Shown: positions 43,331 through 51,391 of the stretch, in pieces | How positions within the stretch are numbered: position 1 is the stretch's first letter | Layout of the letters: the number at the start of each line of letters is the position of its first letter | Origin: Paraburkholderia translucens | GTDB taxonomy: Bacteria > Pseudomonadota > Gammaproteobacteria > Burkholderiales > Burkholderiaceae | Direction of reading: 5' to 3' | NCBI RefSeq assembly: GCF_020881035.1 | Contig: NZ_JAJITC010000014.1 | Span: 62,001-126,000 of the forward strand | Length of the DNA stretch: 64,000 nt | Notes under the pieces: generated by a model | Told to the model about the DNA's origin: nothing | The model's database searches: none | The model's input: only the letters and a program-made list of their open reading frames with translations | Position numbers and translations under genes: made by a program

Positions 43331-44629
43331 ATGAAGAAAGGCTTCCATACAATCATTGCGGCACAGTTTATTTCGTCGCTGGCCGACAATGCGCTGTTGA
43401 TCGCAGCCATCGCTCTGCTTTCCGTGATTCGCTCGGCCGCGTGGGTCACACCGCTGCTGCAGATTTTCTTCACGATCTCGTACGTGCTGCTCGCGCCGTT
43501 CGTCGGCGCGTTCGCCGATGCGATGCAAAAGCGCCACGTGATGTTCATCTCCAACGCGCTGAAAGCAAGCGGCTGCCTGATGATGATCCTTGGCGTTCAT
43601 CCCATGATTGCCTATGGCGTGGTCGGCTTCGGCGCGGCCGCGTATTCGCCCGCCAAGTACGGCATCCTCACCGAGTTGCTGCCCGCCGAAAAGCTCGTGC
43701 AGGCGAACGCGTGGCTCGAATCGGCGACCGTGCTCTCGACGATCGTCGGCACGATGCTCGGCGGTGCGCTGATCAGCACCGTCGTCGGGCATTTCGTCGC
43801 GCGTGTGCATATGCCGCTGATCCGCTCCGCCGCTGATCTCGCGATGGGCGCGGTGATGTTCACCTACGCGATCGCCGCCGCGATCAACATCTTCATTCCG
43901 GATACCGGCGCACGCTATCCGAACCGCCTGACCGAGCCAGGGAAGCTGGTCGGCGATTTCCATCACTGCTTCCGTGTGCTGTGGGCCGACAAGCTCGCGC
44001 AGATCGCACTGTGGGTGACCACGCTGATGTGGGGCGCCGCGGTGACGATGCAGTTGCTGGTGCTCAAATGGGCGAACGTGAACCTCGGGCTGTCGTTGTC
44101 GAAAGCGGCGGTGATGCAGGGCGTGACCGGCTTCGGCATCGCGATCGGCGCCGCGGGGGCGGCCGCGCTGATTCCATTGCGCCGCTCGCTGAAGGTCTTG
44201 CCGGTCGGCGTGCTGACGGGCATGGTGGCGATCGCGATGGCCTTCTACAACAAGGACCTGTTCCCGGCGGGCGCCGGCCTGCGCTTCGGTATGCACGTCG
44301 CGCCCTATTACATTCTGCTCGCCTATCCGCTGATGATCGTGCTCGGCGCGCTGTCCGGCTTTTTCATCGTGCCGATGAACGCGATTCTGCAGCATCGAGG
44401 CGCGACCCTGCTGTCGGCCGGCCACTCGATCGCCGTGCAGAATTTCAATCAGAATCTCGCGGTGCTGCTGATGCTCGGCGTGTACGCGCTGTTGCTCACC
44501 GCGAAGATGCCGGCGCAGTGGATCATCGTCGTGTTCGGCAGCTTCATTACGCTGCAGATGTGGCTCGCGAAACGCCGCAGCGCCGCGAACGAACGCAGGG
44601 TGGACATACGGGCGATGATCGAGGAATGA
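43331..44629 (+). CDS. lplT: Lysophospholipid transporter LplT
   Basis: Major facilitator that moves lysophospholipids across the inner membrane for re-acylation. The 432-residue product opens MKKGFHTIIAAQFISSLADN, a well-conserved LplT N-terminus with the first helix. It shows about twelve membrane segments, and the segments SPAKYGILTELLP and NQNLAVLLMLGVYALL match the family. The partner acyltransferase Aas is not fused here. The start at ATG 43331 has no obvious ribosome-binding site. The gene is separated from mutS by 208 bases. Confidence 0.92.
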   Translation: MKKGFHTIIAAQFISSLADNALLIAAIALLSVIRSAAWVTPLLQIFFTISYVLLAPFVGAFADAMQKRHVMFISNALKASGCLMMILGVHPMIAYGVVGFGAAAYSPAKYGILTELLPAEKLVQANAWLESATVLSTIVGTMLGGALISTVVGHFVARVHMPLIRSAADLAMGAVMFTYAIAAAINIFIPDTGARYPNRLTEPGKLVGDFHHCFRVLWADKLAQIALWVTTLMWGAAVTMQLLVLKWANVNLGLSLSKAAVMQGVTGFGIAIGAAGAAALIPLRRSLKVLPVGVLTGMVAIAMAFYNKDLFPAGAGLRFGMHVAPYYILLAYPLMIVLGALSGFFIVPMNAILQHRGATLLSAGHSIAVQNFNQNLAVLLMLGVYALLLTAKMPAQWIIVVFGSFITLQMWLAKRRSAANERRVDIRAMIEE

Positions 44630-44837
44630 ATGCATCACAGTGCTCCGGCAATGACAGCGCGAGGCGCGGCTCGACAAGCCTGACGTGCCGTTACGGCGCG
44701 AAACGCAGGCTGCGATCGGTTCAATCATGCTGCCATATGGCTCGTGCATTGGGCATCGGCCGATCGGCCAGGGTCCGCACGCCGCGCCGGCGGGTTAAAC
44801 TCACGCCCTGAGCATCTACCGCAAGAAGACACGAAGG

Positions 44838-47513
44838 ATGGGCATTCAAACCGCAGCGGCCAACGACGTCGCACAACACACGCCAATGATGCAGCAGTAC
44901 TTGCGTATCAAGGCGGAGCATCCGGGCACGCTGGTGTTCTACCGGATGGGCGACTTCTACGAACTCTTTTTCGACGACGCGGAGAAAGCCGCGCGCCTGC
45001 TCGACCTGACGCTCACGCAACGCGGCGCGTCGGCGGGCAATCCGATCAAGATGGCCGGGGTGCCACATCACTCGGTCGAACAGTATTTGGCCAGGCTCGT
45101 GAAGCTCGGCGAATCCGTCGCGATCTGCGAACAGATCGGCGACCCGGCCACGTCGAAGGGCCCGGTCGAGCGCAAGGTCATGCGCGTCGTCACACCAGGC
45201 ACGCTGACCGATGCCGCGCTGCTGTCCGACAAGAGTGACGTCTATCTGCTCGCGCTGTGCGTCGCGCACAATCGCCGCGGCGTCGCGACGAGCGTCGGTC
45301 TCGCGTGGCTCAACCTCGCGAGCGGCGCGCTGCGCCTCGCCGAAGTCGCGCCGGATCAGGTCGCGGCTGCACTGGAGCGCATCCGTCCCGCGGAAATTCT
45401 CGTCGCCGACGCCCCCGCCGATTCGACCAGTTGGACTCCACCTGTCAATGCCAACGCGCTCAAGCGTGTACCGGCCTGGCACTTCGATATCACGTCGGGC
45501 ACGAAACGCCTGTGCGATCAGCTCGAAGTCGCGAGCCTCGACGGCTTCGGCGCGCATTCGCTCAGTTGCGCATGCGGCGCGGCCGGCGCGTTGCTGCTAT
45601 ACGCGGCGTCCACGCAAGGCCAGCAGTTGCGCCACGTGCGCAGTCTGAAGGTCGAAAACGAATCGGAATACATCGGCCTCGATCCGGCCACGCGCCGCAA
45701 CCTTGAACTCACGGAGACACTGCGCGGCACCGAATCGCCGACGCTGTGCTCGCTGCTCGACACCTGCTGCACGACGATGGGTAGCCGCCTTCTGCGTCAC
45801 TGGCTGCATCATCCGCCGCGCGATCCGGCCGTGGCGCAGGCGCGTCAACAAGCCATCGGCGCATTGCTCGACGCGCCGCCGGGCGCCGATCTCGATACGC
45901 TGCGCCAGGCGTTGCGGCAGATTTCGGACATCGAACGGATCACCGGACGTCTCGCGCTGCTGTCGGCACGGCCGCGCGATCTGTCGAGCTTGCGCGATAC
46001 CTTCATCGCCCTGCCCGCGCTGCGGGCGCAGCTCTCCGGCATTGCATCGAACGCGGATTCGCTCGCGCGCATCGACGCGGCGCTCGAACCGCCGCGGGCG
46101 TGCGTCGATCTGCTCATTCGCGTGGTCGCGCAGGAGCCGGCCGCGATGGTGCGCGACGGCGGCGTCATCGCGCGTGGATATGACGCCGAGCTCGATGAAC
46201 TGCGCGATATTTCGGAGAACTGCGGACAGTTCCTGATCGACCTCGAAACACGCGAACGCGCACGCACCGGCATCAGCAATCTGCGCGTCGAGTACAACAA
46301 GGTGCACGGCTTCTATATCGAAGTCACGCGCGGCCAGACCGACAAGGTGCCCGACGACTATCGCCGCCGGCAAACGCTGAAGAACGCCGAGCGCTACATC
46401 ACGCCGGAGCTGAAGACGTTCGAAGACAAGGCGCTGTCCGCGCAGGAACGCGCCCTCGCGCGCGAACGCGCACTGTACGACGCGTTGCTGCAATCGTTGC
46501 TGCCGTTCATTCCCGACTGTCAGCGGGTCGCGTCGGCGCTCGCGGAGCTCGATCTGCTGGCCGCGTTCGGCGAACGCGCCCGCGCGCTCGACTGGGTCGC
46601 GCCGACGTTCTCGGTAAACGCCGGTATCGACATCGAGCAAGGCCGTCATCCGGTCGTCGAGGCGCAGGTCGAGCAGTTCATCGCCAACGACTGCTCGCTT
46701 TCGGCCGAACGCAAGCTGCTGCTGATCACCGGTCCCAACATGGGCGGTAAGTCGACCTTCATGCGCCAGACCGCGCTGATCGCACTGCTCGCATACGTGG
46801 GCAGCTACGTGCCGGCGCGCCGCGCGGCCTTCGGACCGATCGATCGCATCTTCACGCGCATCGGCGCGGCCGACGACCTCGCCGGCGGCCGCTCGACCTT
46901 CATGGTCGAGATGACCGAAGCGGCCGCAATCCTCAACGACGCGACGCCGCAAAGCCTCGTGCTGATGGACGAGATCGGCCGCGGCACGTCGACGTTCGAC
47001 GGCCTCGCACTCGCGTGGGCGATCGCGCGCCATCTGCTCGCGCACAACGGTTGCTACACGCTGTTCGCCACGCACTACTTCGAGCTGACGCAACTGCCCG
47101 CGGAGTTTGCGCACGCGGCCAATGTGCATCTGTCGGCGGTCGAGCATGGGCACGGCATCGTGTTCCTGCACGCGGTCAACGAAGGGCCGGCCAATCAGAG
47201 CTACGGCCTGCAGGTCGCACAGCTCGCCGGCGTGCCGAACGCGGTGATCCGCGCGGCACGCAAGCATCTCGCACATCTGGAACAGCAATCGGCCGCGCGG
47301 CCCGCGCCGCAACTCGATCTGTTTGCCCCGCCGTCATCGATGCTCGTCGAAGACGCCGACGCCGATTCCAGCGCAACATCAACGTCACCTGCAATGCAGA
47401 CACTCGTCGAGCGCCTCCGTGGCATCGACCCGAACGAGCTGCGGCCGCGCGACGCACTCGATCTGCTGTACGAATTGCATGAACTGGCCGTCGCGCCGGA
47501 TGCGGACCACTGA
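44838..47513 (+). CDS. mutS: DNA mismatch repair protein MutS
   Basis: Recognises mispairs and small loops and signals to MutL. The 891-residue product has the mismatch-reading Phe-x-Glu in MGDFYELFFDD, the MAGVPHHSVEQYLARLV segment, and the clamp and lever domains. The ABC-type ATPase has Walker A GPNMGGKSTFMRQT and LVLMDEIGRGTSTFDG as Walker B plus signature. The C-terminal linker (residues 830-860) is acidic and variable before the final dimerisation helices. An ATG at 44838 fits the usual N-terminus. The gene after it overlaps its stop by 14 bases. Confidence 0.97.
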   Translation: MGIQTAAANDVAQHTPMMQQYLRIKAEHPGTLVFYRMGDFYELFFDDAEKAARLLDLTLTQRGASAGNPIKMAGVPHHSVEQYLARLVKLGESVAICEQIGDPATSKGPVERKVMRVVTPGTLTDAALLSDKSDVYLLALCVAHNRRGVATSVGLAWLNLASGALRLAEVAPDQVAAALERIRPAEILVADAPADSTSWTPPVNANALKRVPAWHFDITSGTKRLCDQLEVASLDGFGAHSLSCACGAAGALLLYAASTQGQQLRHVRSLKVENESEYIGLDPATRRNLELTETLRGTESPTLCSLLDTCCTTMGSRLLRHWLHHPPRDPAVAQARQQAIGALLDAPPGADLDTLRQALRQISDIERITGRLALLSARPRDLSSLRDTFIALPALRAQLSGIASNADSLARIDAALEPPRACVDLLIRVVAQEPAAMVRDGGVIARGYDAELDELRDISENCGQFLIDLETRERARTGISNLRVEYNKVHGFYIEVTRGQTDKVPDDYRRRQTLKNAERYITPELKTFEDKALSAQERALARERALYDALLQSLLPFIPDCQRVASALAELDLLAAFGERARALDWVAPTFSVNAGIDIEQGRHPVVEAQVEQFIANDCSLSAERKLLLITGPNMGGKSTFMRQTALIALLAYVGSYVPARRAAFGPIDRIFTRIGAADDLAGGRSTFMVEMTEAAAILNDATPQSLVLMDEIGRGTSTFDGLALAWAIARHLLAHNGCYTLFATHYFELTQLPAEFAHAANVHLSAVEHGHGIVFLHAVNEGPANQSYGLQVAQLAGVPNAVIRAARKHLAHLEQQSAARPAPQLDLFAPPSSMLVEDADADSSATSTSPAMQTLVERLRGIDPNELRPRDALDLLYELHELAVAPDADH

Positions 47514-48915
47514 CGTCTCCAGGCGCCAACTGCACCCGCGCGGGCTTCGCGCGGCGCTGCGCGACGTGCTCGCGTCAACAGGCGGCATCGTTGTGCTCGC
47601 GGCAGTGTGCGGGTGGACTGCGCCGGCGCACGCCGAAGCCTCGCACTTCGCCTTCGCGGTCATCTCCGACACGATGCGCAGCCCCGCCGACGAAGCGGCC
47701 ACTCAACGGCTGCTCGAGGCGATCGGGCGCGAGCGCGACGTGCGCTTCATTGTCTACAACGGCAATCTGAAGGGGCCAAAAGAGGTATGCCGCGACGCGG
47801 TGTTCGAGCGCCGTCACGCGCTGCTCGACAGCTCGCGCACTGCCCTCTTCTTTATCCCCGGTCAGCATGACTGGGCCGATTGCGGCACGGCCGAAGCCGG
47901 CGGCTTCGATCCCGTCGAGCGGCTCGACCAGTTGCGGCAGACGATGTTCGCCGATCCGACATCGATGGGGCAGAACCCGATCGCGCTGACGCGCGAAAGC
48001 GAGGTGTCGCGCTTTCGACCGTTCCGCGAAAACGTGCGCTGGGTCGTGAACGACAAAGCGAACGACAAAGGCGGCAGCATCGTCTTCGTCGGCCTGAATG
48101 CGCCGGGTCCGAACAATCACTACCTGAGCGCGGGCGGCCGCAACGGTGAGTTCGAAGATCGTGCGATCGCCAACGCATTCTGGCTCGAGCACGCAGGCGA
48201 ATATGCGAAGCGCCGAGATGCTCGTGCGATTGTCGTGTTCATTCAAGGCGACTTCGACCCCGAGCGCTACGAGCGGCCCGAACGGTTCGCATGGCTGCAC
48301 TTCGCACACAGCCCGCGCCGCGACGGCTTCCTCGAGTTCAAGCGCAGTCTCGTCAAGCTCGCGCAGATTTTCCCCGGACCCGTGGTCGTCATTCACGCCG
48401 ACGGCGAACGTGCAGCGGGTGGCTTTGTCATCGATCAGCCGCTACGCAACGACAAGGGAATGGTCGTGACGAATCTCACGCGGGTTGCACTTGCGCCGCG
48501 TGATCGTCTTAACCAGTGGATTCAGATTGAAGCGGATTTCGGCAGGAGGACGCCGTTCAGAGTCAGCGTGCGCGACGTGCCGAAGCAGATGCCCCTTCCT
48601 GCCACGCCACCGGTCTTGCCGCCCGTCTCGCCACGCGACGAATCCGGCGCGTCGATACCGGGTGCGCCGGAGATGCCGAATGTGGAAGGGTTCGGGCCGG
48701 CGTCGCAAGTGCCGCCGGTATTGCAGACCCCCGGAGAGTCGCCGGACCAGCAGCCGCGCATCCCGCCCGACCAGGGTGGCGGCGACTACGGGCCCGCGAT
48801 TTCGATGCCGCCGGGGTCGATACTGCCTGCGTCGCCAGCCTTGCCGGCTTCGGTGCCGCCTGCCCCCGCGACGACACCGCGCATGCCCGCAAGCTCAGTG
48901 CAGGGTCGGTTTTGA
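47500..48915 (+). CDS. Exported protein resembling a degenerate metallophosphoesterase
   Basis: A 471-residue protein that I cannot assign to a named family. A basic leader and hydrophobic segment (GGIVVLAAVCGWTAPAHAEA) form a signal peptide ending near 47. The body looks like a calcineurin-type fold: FAVISDT (position of D-x-H), VYNGNLKG (position of GD), FIPGQHDW (position of GNHD) and VVVIHADGE. Two of the usual metal ligands are replaced (the His of D-x-H, the Asp of GD), so catalysis is doubtful. Beyond about residue 365 is a Pro-, Gly- and Ser-rich tail. The start at ATG 47500 overlaps mutS by 14 bases. The final 21 bases overlap the slyD end on the other strand. Confidence 0.75.
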   Translation: MRTTDVSRRQLHPRGLRAALRDVLASTGGIVVLAAVCGWTAPAHAEASHFAFAVISDTMRSPADEAATQRLLEAIGRERDVRFIVYNGNLKGPKEVCRDAVFERRHALLDSSRTALFFIPGQHDWADCGTAEAGGFDPVERLDQLRQTMFADPTSMGQNPIALTRESEVSRFRPFRENVRWVVNDKANDKGGSIVFVGLNAPGPNNHYLSAGGRNGEFEDRAIANAFWLEHAGEYAKRRDARAIVVFIQGDFDPERYERPERFAWLHFAHSPRRDGFLEFKRSLVKLAQIFPGPVVVIHADGERAAGGFVIDQPLRNDKGMVVTNLTRVALAPRDRLNQWIQIEADFGRRTPFRVSVRDVPKQMPLPATPPVLPPVSPRDESGASIPGAPEMPNVEGFGPASQVPPVLQTPGESPDQQPRIPPDQGGGDYGPAISMPPGSILPASPALPASVPPAPATTPRMPASSVQGRF

Positions 48916-49437
48916 ATCGTCTTCTTCGTCCTCGTCTTCATCGTCGTCAAGGACTTCGAGGCCGTCCGCGCCGTGCGCGTGCTCGTGCTCGATTTCGTCT
49001 TCGGTAGCCGGACGCACGTCTTTCACGGTCAACGCGAAACGCAGCGCCATGCCGGCGAGAGGATGATTGCCGTCGAGCACGACCTTGTCTTCCGCGACGT
49101 CGGTCACCACGTACACCAGCGAATCGATTTCCTCGTCGCCGTCTTCGGGTGTGCCTTCGAACTGCATGCCGACTTCCAGCGGTTCGGGGAAGCGATCGCG
49201 CGGTTCGATCTTCACAAGCTCGGGATCGTACTCGCCGAAGGCGTCTTGCGGCTCGAGCTGGATCTGGGTCTCGAAGCCGGCCTCGTGGCCGTCGAGCTCT
49301 TCCTCGATCTTGGGGAACGTGCCATCATAGCCGCCGTGCAGATAGACCATCGGCTCTTCGCTTTCCTCTATCAGATTGCCCTGCGCATCCGATAGCTTGT
49401 AGGCGACCGACACGACGGTGTTCTTTGCGATTTTCAT
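48895..49437 (-). CDS. slyD: FKBP-type peptidyl-prolyl isomerase, SlyD family
   Basis: Proline isomerase and chaperone. The 180-residue product opens MKIAKNTVVSVAYKLSDAQG and has the FKBP core with YLHGGYDGTFPKIEEELDGHEAG. The insert-in-flap domain is readable between about 70 and 120. The C-terminus differs from E. coli SlyD: only a brief HEHAHG replaces the histidine-rich metal tail, followed by a long acidic run. Nickel chaperoning as in E. coli is therefore less certain. GGAG lies upstream of the ATG at 49437. The gene starts 32 bases from the divergent cupin gene. Confidence 0.9.
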   Translation of the reverse strand: MKIAKNTVVSVAYKLSDAQGNLIEESEEPMVYLHGGYDGTFPKIEEELDGHEAGFETQIQLEPQDAFGEYDPELVKIEPRDRFPEPLEVGMQFEGTPEDGDEEIDSLVYVVTDVAEDKVVLDGNHPLAGMALRFALTVKDVRPATEDEIEHEHAHGADGLEVLDDDEDEDEEDDSKPTLH

Positions 49438-49469
49438 TCGACTCTCCAGAATACAACTCACATTATACG

Positions 49470-50723
49470 ATGCCCAGGCGGCCCAACCATCTCCCGGCCG
49501 ATGCAGCTTCGGCACGCAATTCGTCGTCTGCTGCAAAGCCGGCCAGGCAACCTGTCGTTCGCCCCTCGCCCGACATTCCGACCGCACTGCTCGGCAATCT
49601 GAGCCCGTCGCAATTCATGCGCCGCTACTGGCAGAAGAAGCCACTGCTGATCCGTCAGGCCGTTCCCGGCATCGAAGCGCCGATGTCCCGCGACGAACTA
49701 TTCGAGCTCGCCGATCAGGACGACGTCGAAGCGCGCCTGATCACGCACTTCCGCAACAAATGGCAGTTGGAGCACGGCCCGTTCGCGCCCGACGAACTGC
49801 CGTCGGTCGAGCAGCGCGCGTGGACGCTGCTCGTGCAGGGCGTGGACCTGCACGACGACCGTGCGCGCGCGTTGCTCGACCGCTTCCGTTTCGTGCCGGA
49901 CGCCCGCCTCGACGACCTGATGATTTCGTATGCGAGCGATGGCGGTGGCGTCGGCCCCCACTTCGATTCCTACGATGTGTTTCTTTTGCAAGTAAAGGGC
50001 AAGCGCCGCTGGCGCATCAGCGCGCAGAAGGACCTGGCATTGCAACCCGGTTTGCCCTTGAAAGTTTTACAGCGCTTCGCGCCCGACGAGGAGTGGGTGC
50101 TCGAGCCCGGCGACATGCTGTACCTGCCGCCGCACATCGCGCACGACGGCATTGCCGAGGGCGAATGCATGACCTGTTCGATCGGTTTTCGCGCACCGTC
50201 CGAGAGCGAGCTGACCGCGCAGTTCCTCTACCATCTGGCCGAGCGAGGCGAGGCCGCGGGCAAGGCCGGCGCGCTCTACCGGGATCCGCAGCAGGCCGCC
50301 GTCGAGCGGCCGGCCGAGCTACCGGCGGCGCTCGTCGAACGGGTCGGCGCGATCCTTGCAAAAGTGCGATGGAATGAGCAGGACATAGCATCGTTCCTTG
50401 GCACCTACCTCAGCGAACCGAAGCCGAGCGTCGTCTTTGATCCGCCGCAACGGCCACTCAACGAAACCCGTTTCGCCGGCGCGGCGTCGAAATCCGGTCT
50501 GCGCCTCGATCGCAAGACTAACCTGTTGTATGAACGTCGCTTTTTCTTCGTAAATGGAGAAGAAATATCGTGGAGCGGCGCCAAAAATTGGCTGTTTGAT
50601 CTCGCAGATTCGCGGTGCATGAGTGCGAAACGCTTTGTAACACTATCACACGATTCATCGGTGACAGCACTGCTACACGAGTGGTATCGTGCGGGCTGGA
50701 TACAGGTGGGCGAGGTTGCGTAA
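49470..50723 (+). CDS. Cupin (JmjC-like) ribosomal protein L16 arginine hydroxylase, RoxA type
   Basis: Fe(II)/2-oxoglutarate oxygenase of the YcfD/RoxA family, which hydroxylates an arginine of ribosomal protein L16. The 417-residue product has the iron triad in GPHFDSYDVFLLQ (H164 and D166) and PPHIAHDGIAEG (H222 or H225). Typical segments are the N-terminal FMRRYWQKKPLLIRQA and WVLEPGDMLYLPPHIAHDG, and the C-terminal winged-helix part. About 37 residues before the fold are basic, low-complexity sequence. The ATG at 49470 is only 32 bases from slyD and has no visible ribosome-binding site, so the start is provisional. Confidence 0.88.
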   Translation: MPRRPNHLPADAASARNSSSAAKPARQPVVRPSPDIPTALLGNLSPSQFMRRYWQKKPLLIRQAVPGIEAPMSRDELFELADQDDVEARLITHFRNKWQLEHGPFAPDELPSVEQRAWTLLVQGVDLHDDRARALLDRFRFVPDARLDDLMISYASDGGGVGPHFDSYDVFLLQVKGKRRWRISAQKDLALQPGLPLKVLQRFAPDEEWVLEPGDMLYLPPHIAHDGIAEGECMTCSIGFRAPSESELTAQFLYHLAERGEAAGKAGALYRDPQQAAVERPAELPAALVERVGAILAKVRWNEQDIASFLGTYLSEPKPSVVFDPPQRPLNETRFAGAASKSGLRLDRKTNLLYERRFFFVNGEEISWSGAKNWLFDLADSRCMSAKRFVTLSHDSSVTALLHEWYRAGWIQVGEVA

Positions 50724-50792
50724 CTCTGCCCGCGTGCTATACCGTACAGTGAAATTTTGTATGAGAAAGACAACGTATTGACCCCGGATTTA

Positions 50793-50821
50793 TCGACTGT
50801 CAGTACGAAAGTGCATATAAT
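50793..50821 (+). promoter_or_regulatory. Promoter of the small repeat lipoprotein
   Basis: TCGACT (50793-50798) and a perfect TATAAT (50816-50821) are 17 bases apart. Transcription would start near 50828, giving a 128-base leader. Confidence 0.65.
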
Positions 50822-50955
50822 TTCCGCCCAAGCCGTAGGGAAGATTCCAGCTCGTCAAAAGAGCATCTCCACCAGCGGCCCAGGTCGGTGTTGGAGCACA
50901 TTACCGGTTTTATTTTGCGCTGTTGCTTACCTTTAAACCATAAAAGGACGTGATC

Positions 50956-51207
50956 ATGAAGAAATCCCTCCTCGTAGCATCCCTGTTGGCAGCTGTGGCA
51001 CTCGCTGCATGCAACAAGAGCAGCGAACAGGCCGCTGCCCCGTCGGATGCTGCGTCGGCACCGGCTGCAGCATCGCCTGCTGAAGCAGCTTCGCCGGCAG
51101 TTGCAGCATCGCCGGCAGAGGCAGCATCGCCTGCTGAAGCAGCATCGCCGGCCGAAGCAGCTTCGCCGGCTGAAGCAGCATCGCCGGCAGCAGGCGCAAG
51201 CCAGTAA
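50956..51207 (+). CDS. Small alanine-rich repeat lipoprotein
   Basis: An 83-residue predicted lipoprotein. The signal peptide MKKSLLVASLLAAVALAAC ends in a clear lipobox with the lipidated cysteine at residue 19. A short hydrophilic stretch (NKSSEQAAAPSD) leads to seven near-perfect copies of a six-residue unit (AASPAE with variants AASPAV and AASPAA). The mature protein is thus a simple acidic repeat rod. AAGGA lies seven bases before the ATG at 50956, and a GTG at 50950 is an alternative. A strong promoter and terminator frame it, implying good expression. The function is unknown; an envelope spacer or crowding role is speculation. Confidence 0.85.
   Translation: MKKSLLVASLLAAVALAACNKSSEQAAAPSDAASAPAAASPAEAASPAVAASPAEAASPAEAASPAEAASPAEAASPAAGASQ
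51067..51192 (+). repeat. 18-base tandem repeat, seven copies
   Basis: Seven consecutive 18-base units of the form GCAGCATCGCCTGCTGAA (the first and fourth are identical, the rest differ by one to five bases). They lie in frame in the small lipoprotein gene and encode its AASPAE units. Confidence 0.9.
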
Positions 51208-51221
51208 GCCGCGACTGTTCG

Positions 51222-51248
51222 GCGCTGTAGCGGCTCCCGCTACAGCGC
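51222..51248 (+). terminator. Strong hairpin after the lipoprotein gene
   Basis: A perfect 12-pair stem (GCGCTGTAGCGG/CCGCTACAGCGC) with a three-base CTC loop lies 14 bases past the stop. There is no T run, so it may protect the 3' end of the message or assist the terminator at 51304. Confidence 0.5.
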
Positions 51249-51303
51249 TTGCACGAAACGTTTGAGGGCTGACCGGAAACGGTGCCGGCTGCAAACGCAA
51301 AGA

Positions 51304-51335
51304 AAAACGCCACGGATTCACATCCGTGGCGTTTT
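51304..51335. terminator. Bidirectional terminator between lipoprotein and dinG
   Basis: A 14-pair stem (AAAACGCCACGGAT/ATCCGTGGCGTTTT) with a TCAC loop is followed by Ts on both strands, between convergent genes. Confidence 0.85.
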
Positions 51336-51391
51336 GTCATTCAGGGCCGCTTTCCGAAGCGAAGTTCGTCGCATGTGTGAAACACATTTCC

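Noticed and set aside
45597..47312. A 571-codon frame antisense to mutS
   Set aside because: Shadow of mutS in another frame, with no ribosome-binding site or domain.
47323..47499. Upstream extension of the metallophosphoesterase-like gene into mutS
   Set aside because: The frame is open but lies within the mutS coding sequence. The signal peptide follows properly only from the ATG at 47500.
51067..51192. Possible CRISPR-like array
   Set aside because: The 18-base units are contiguous with no spacers and encode a protein repeat in frame.
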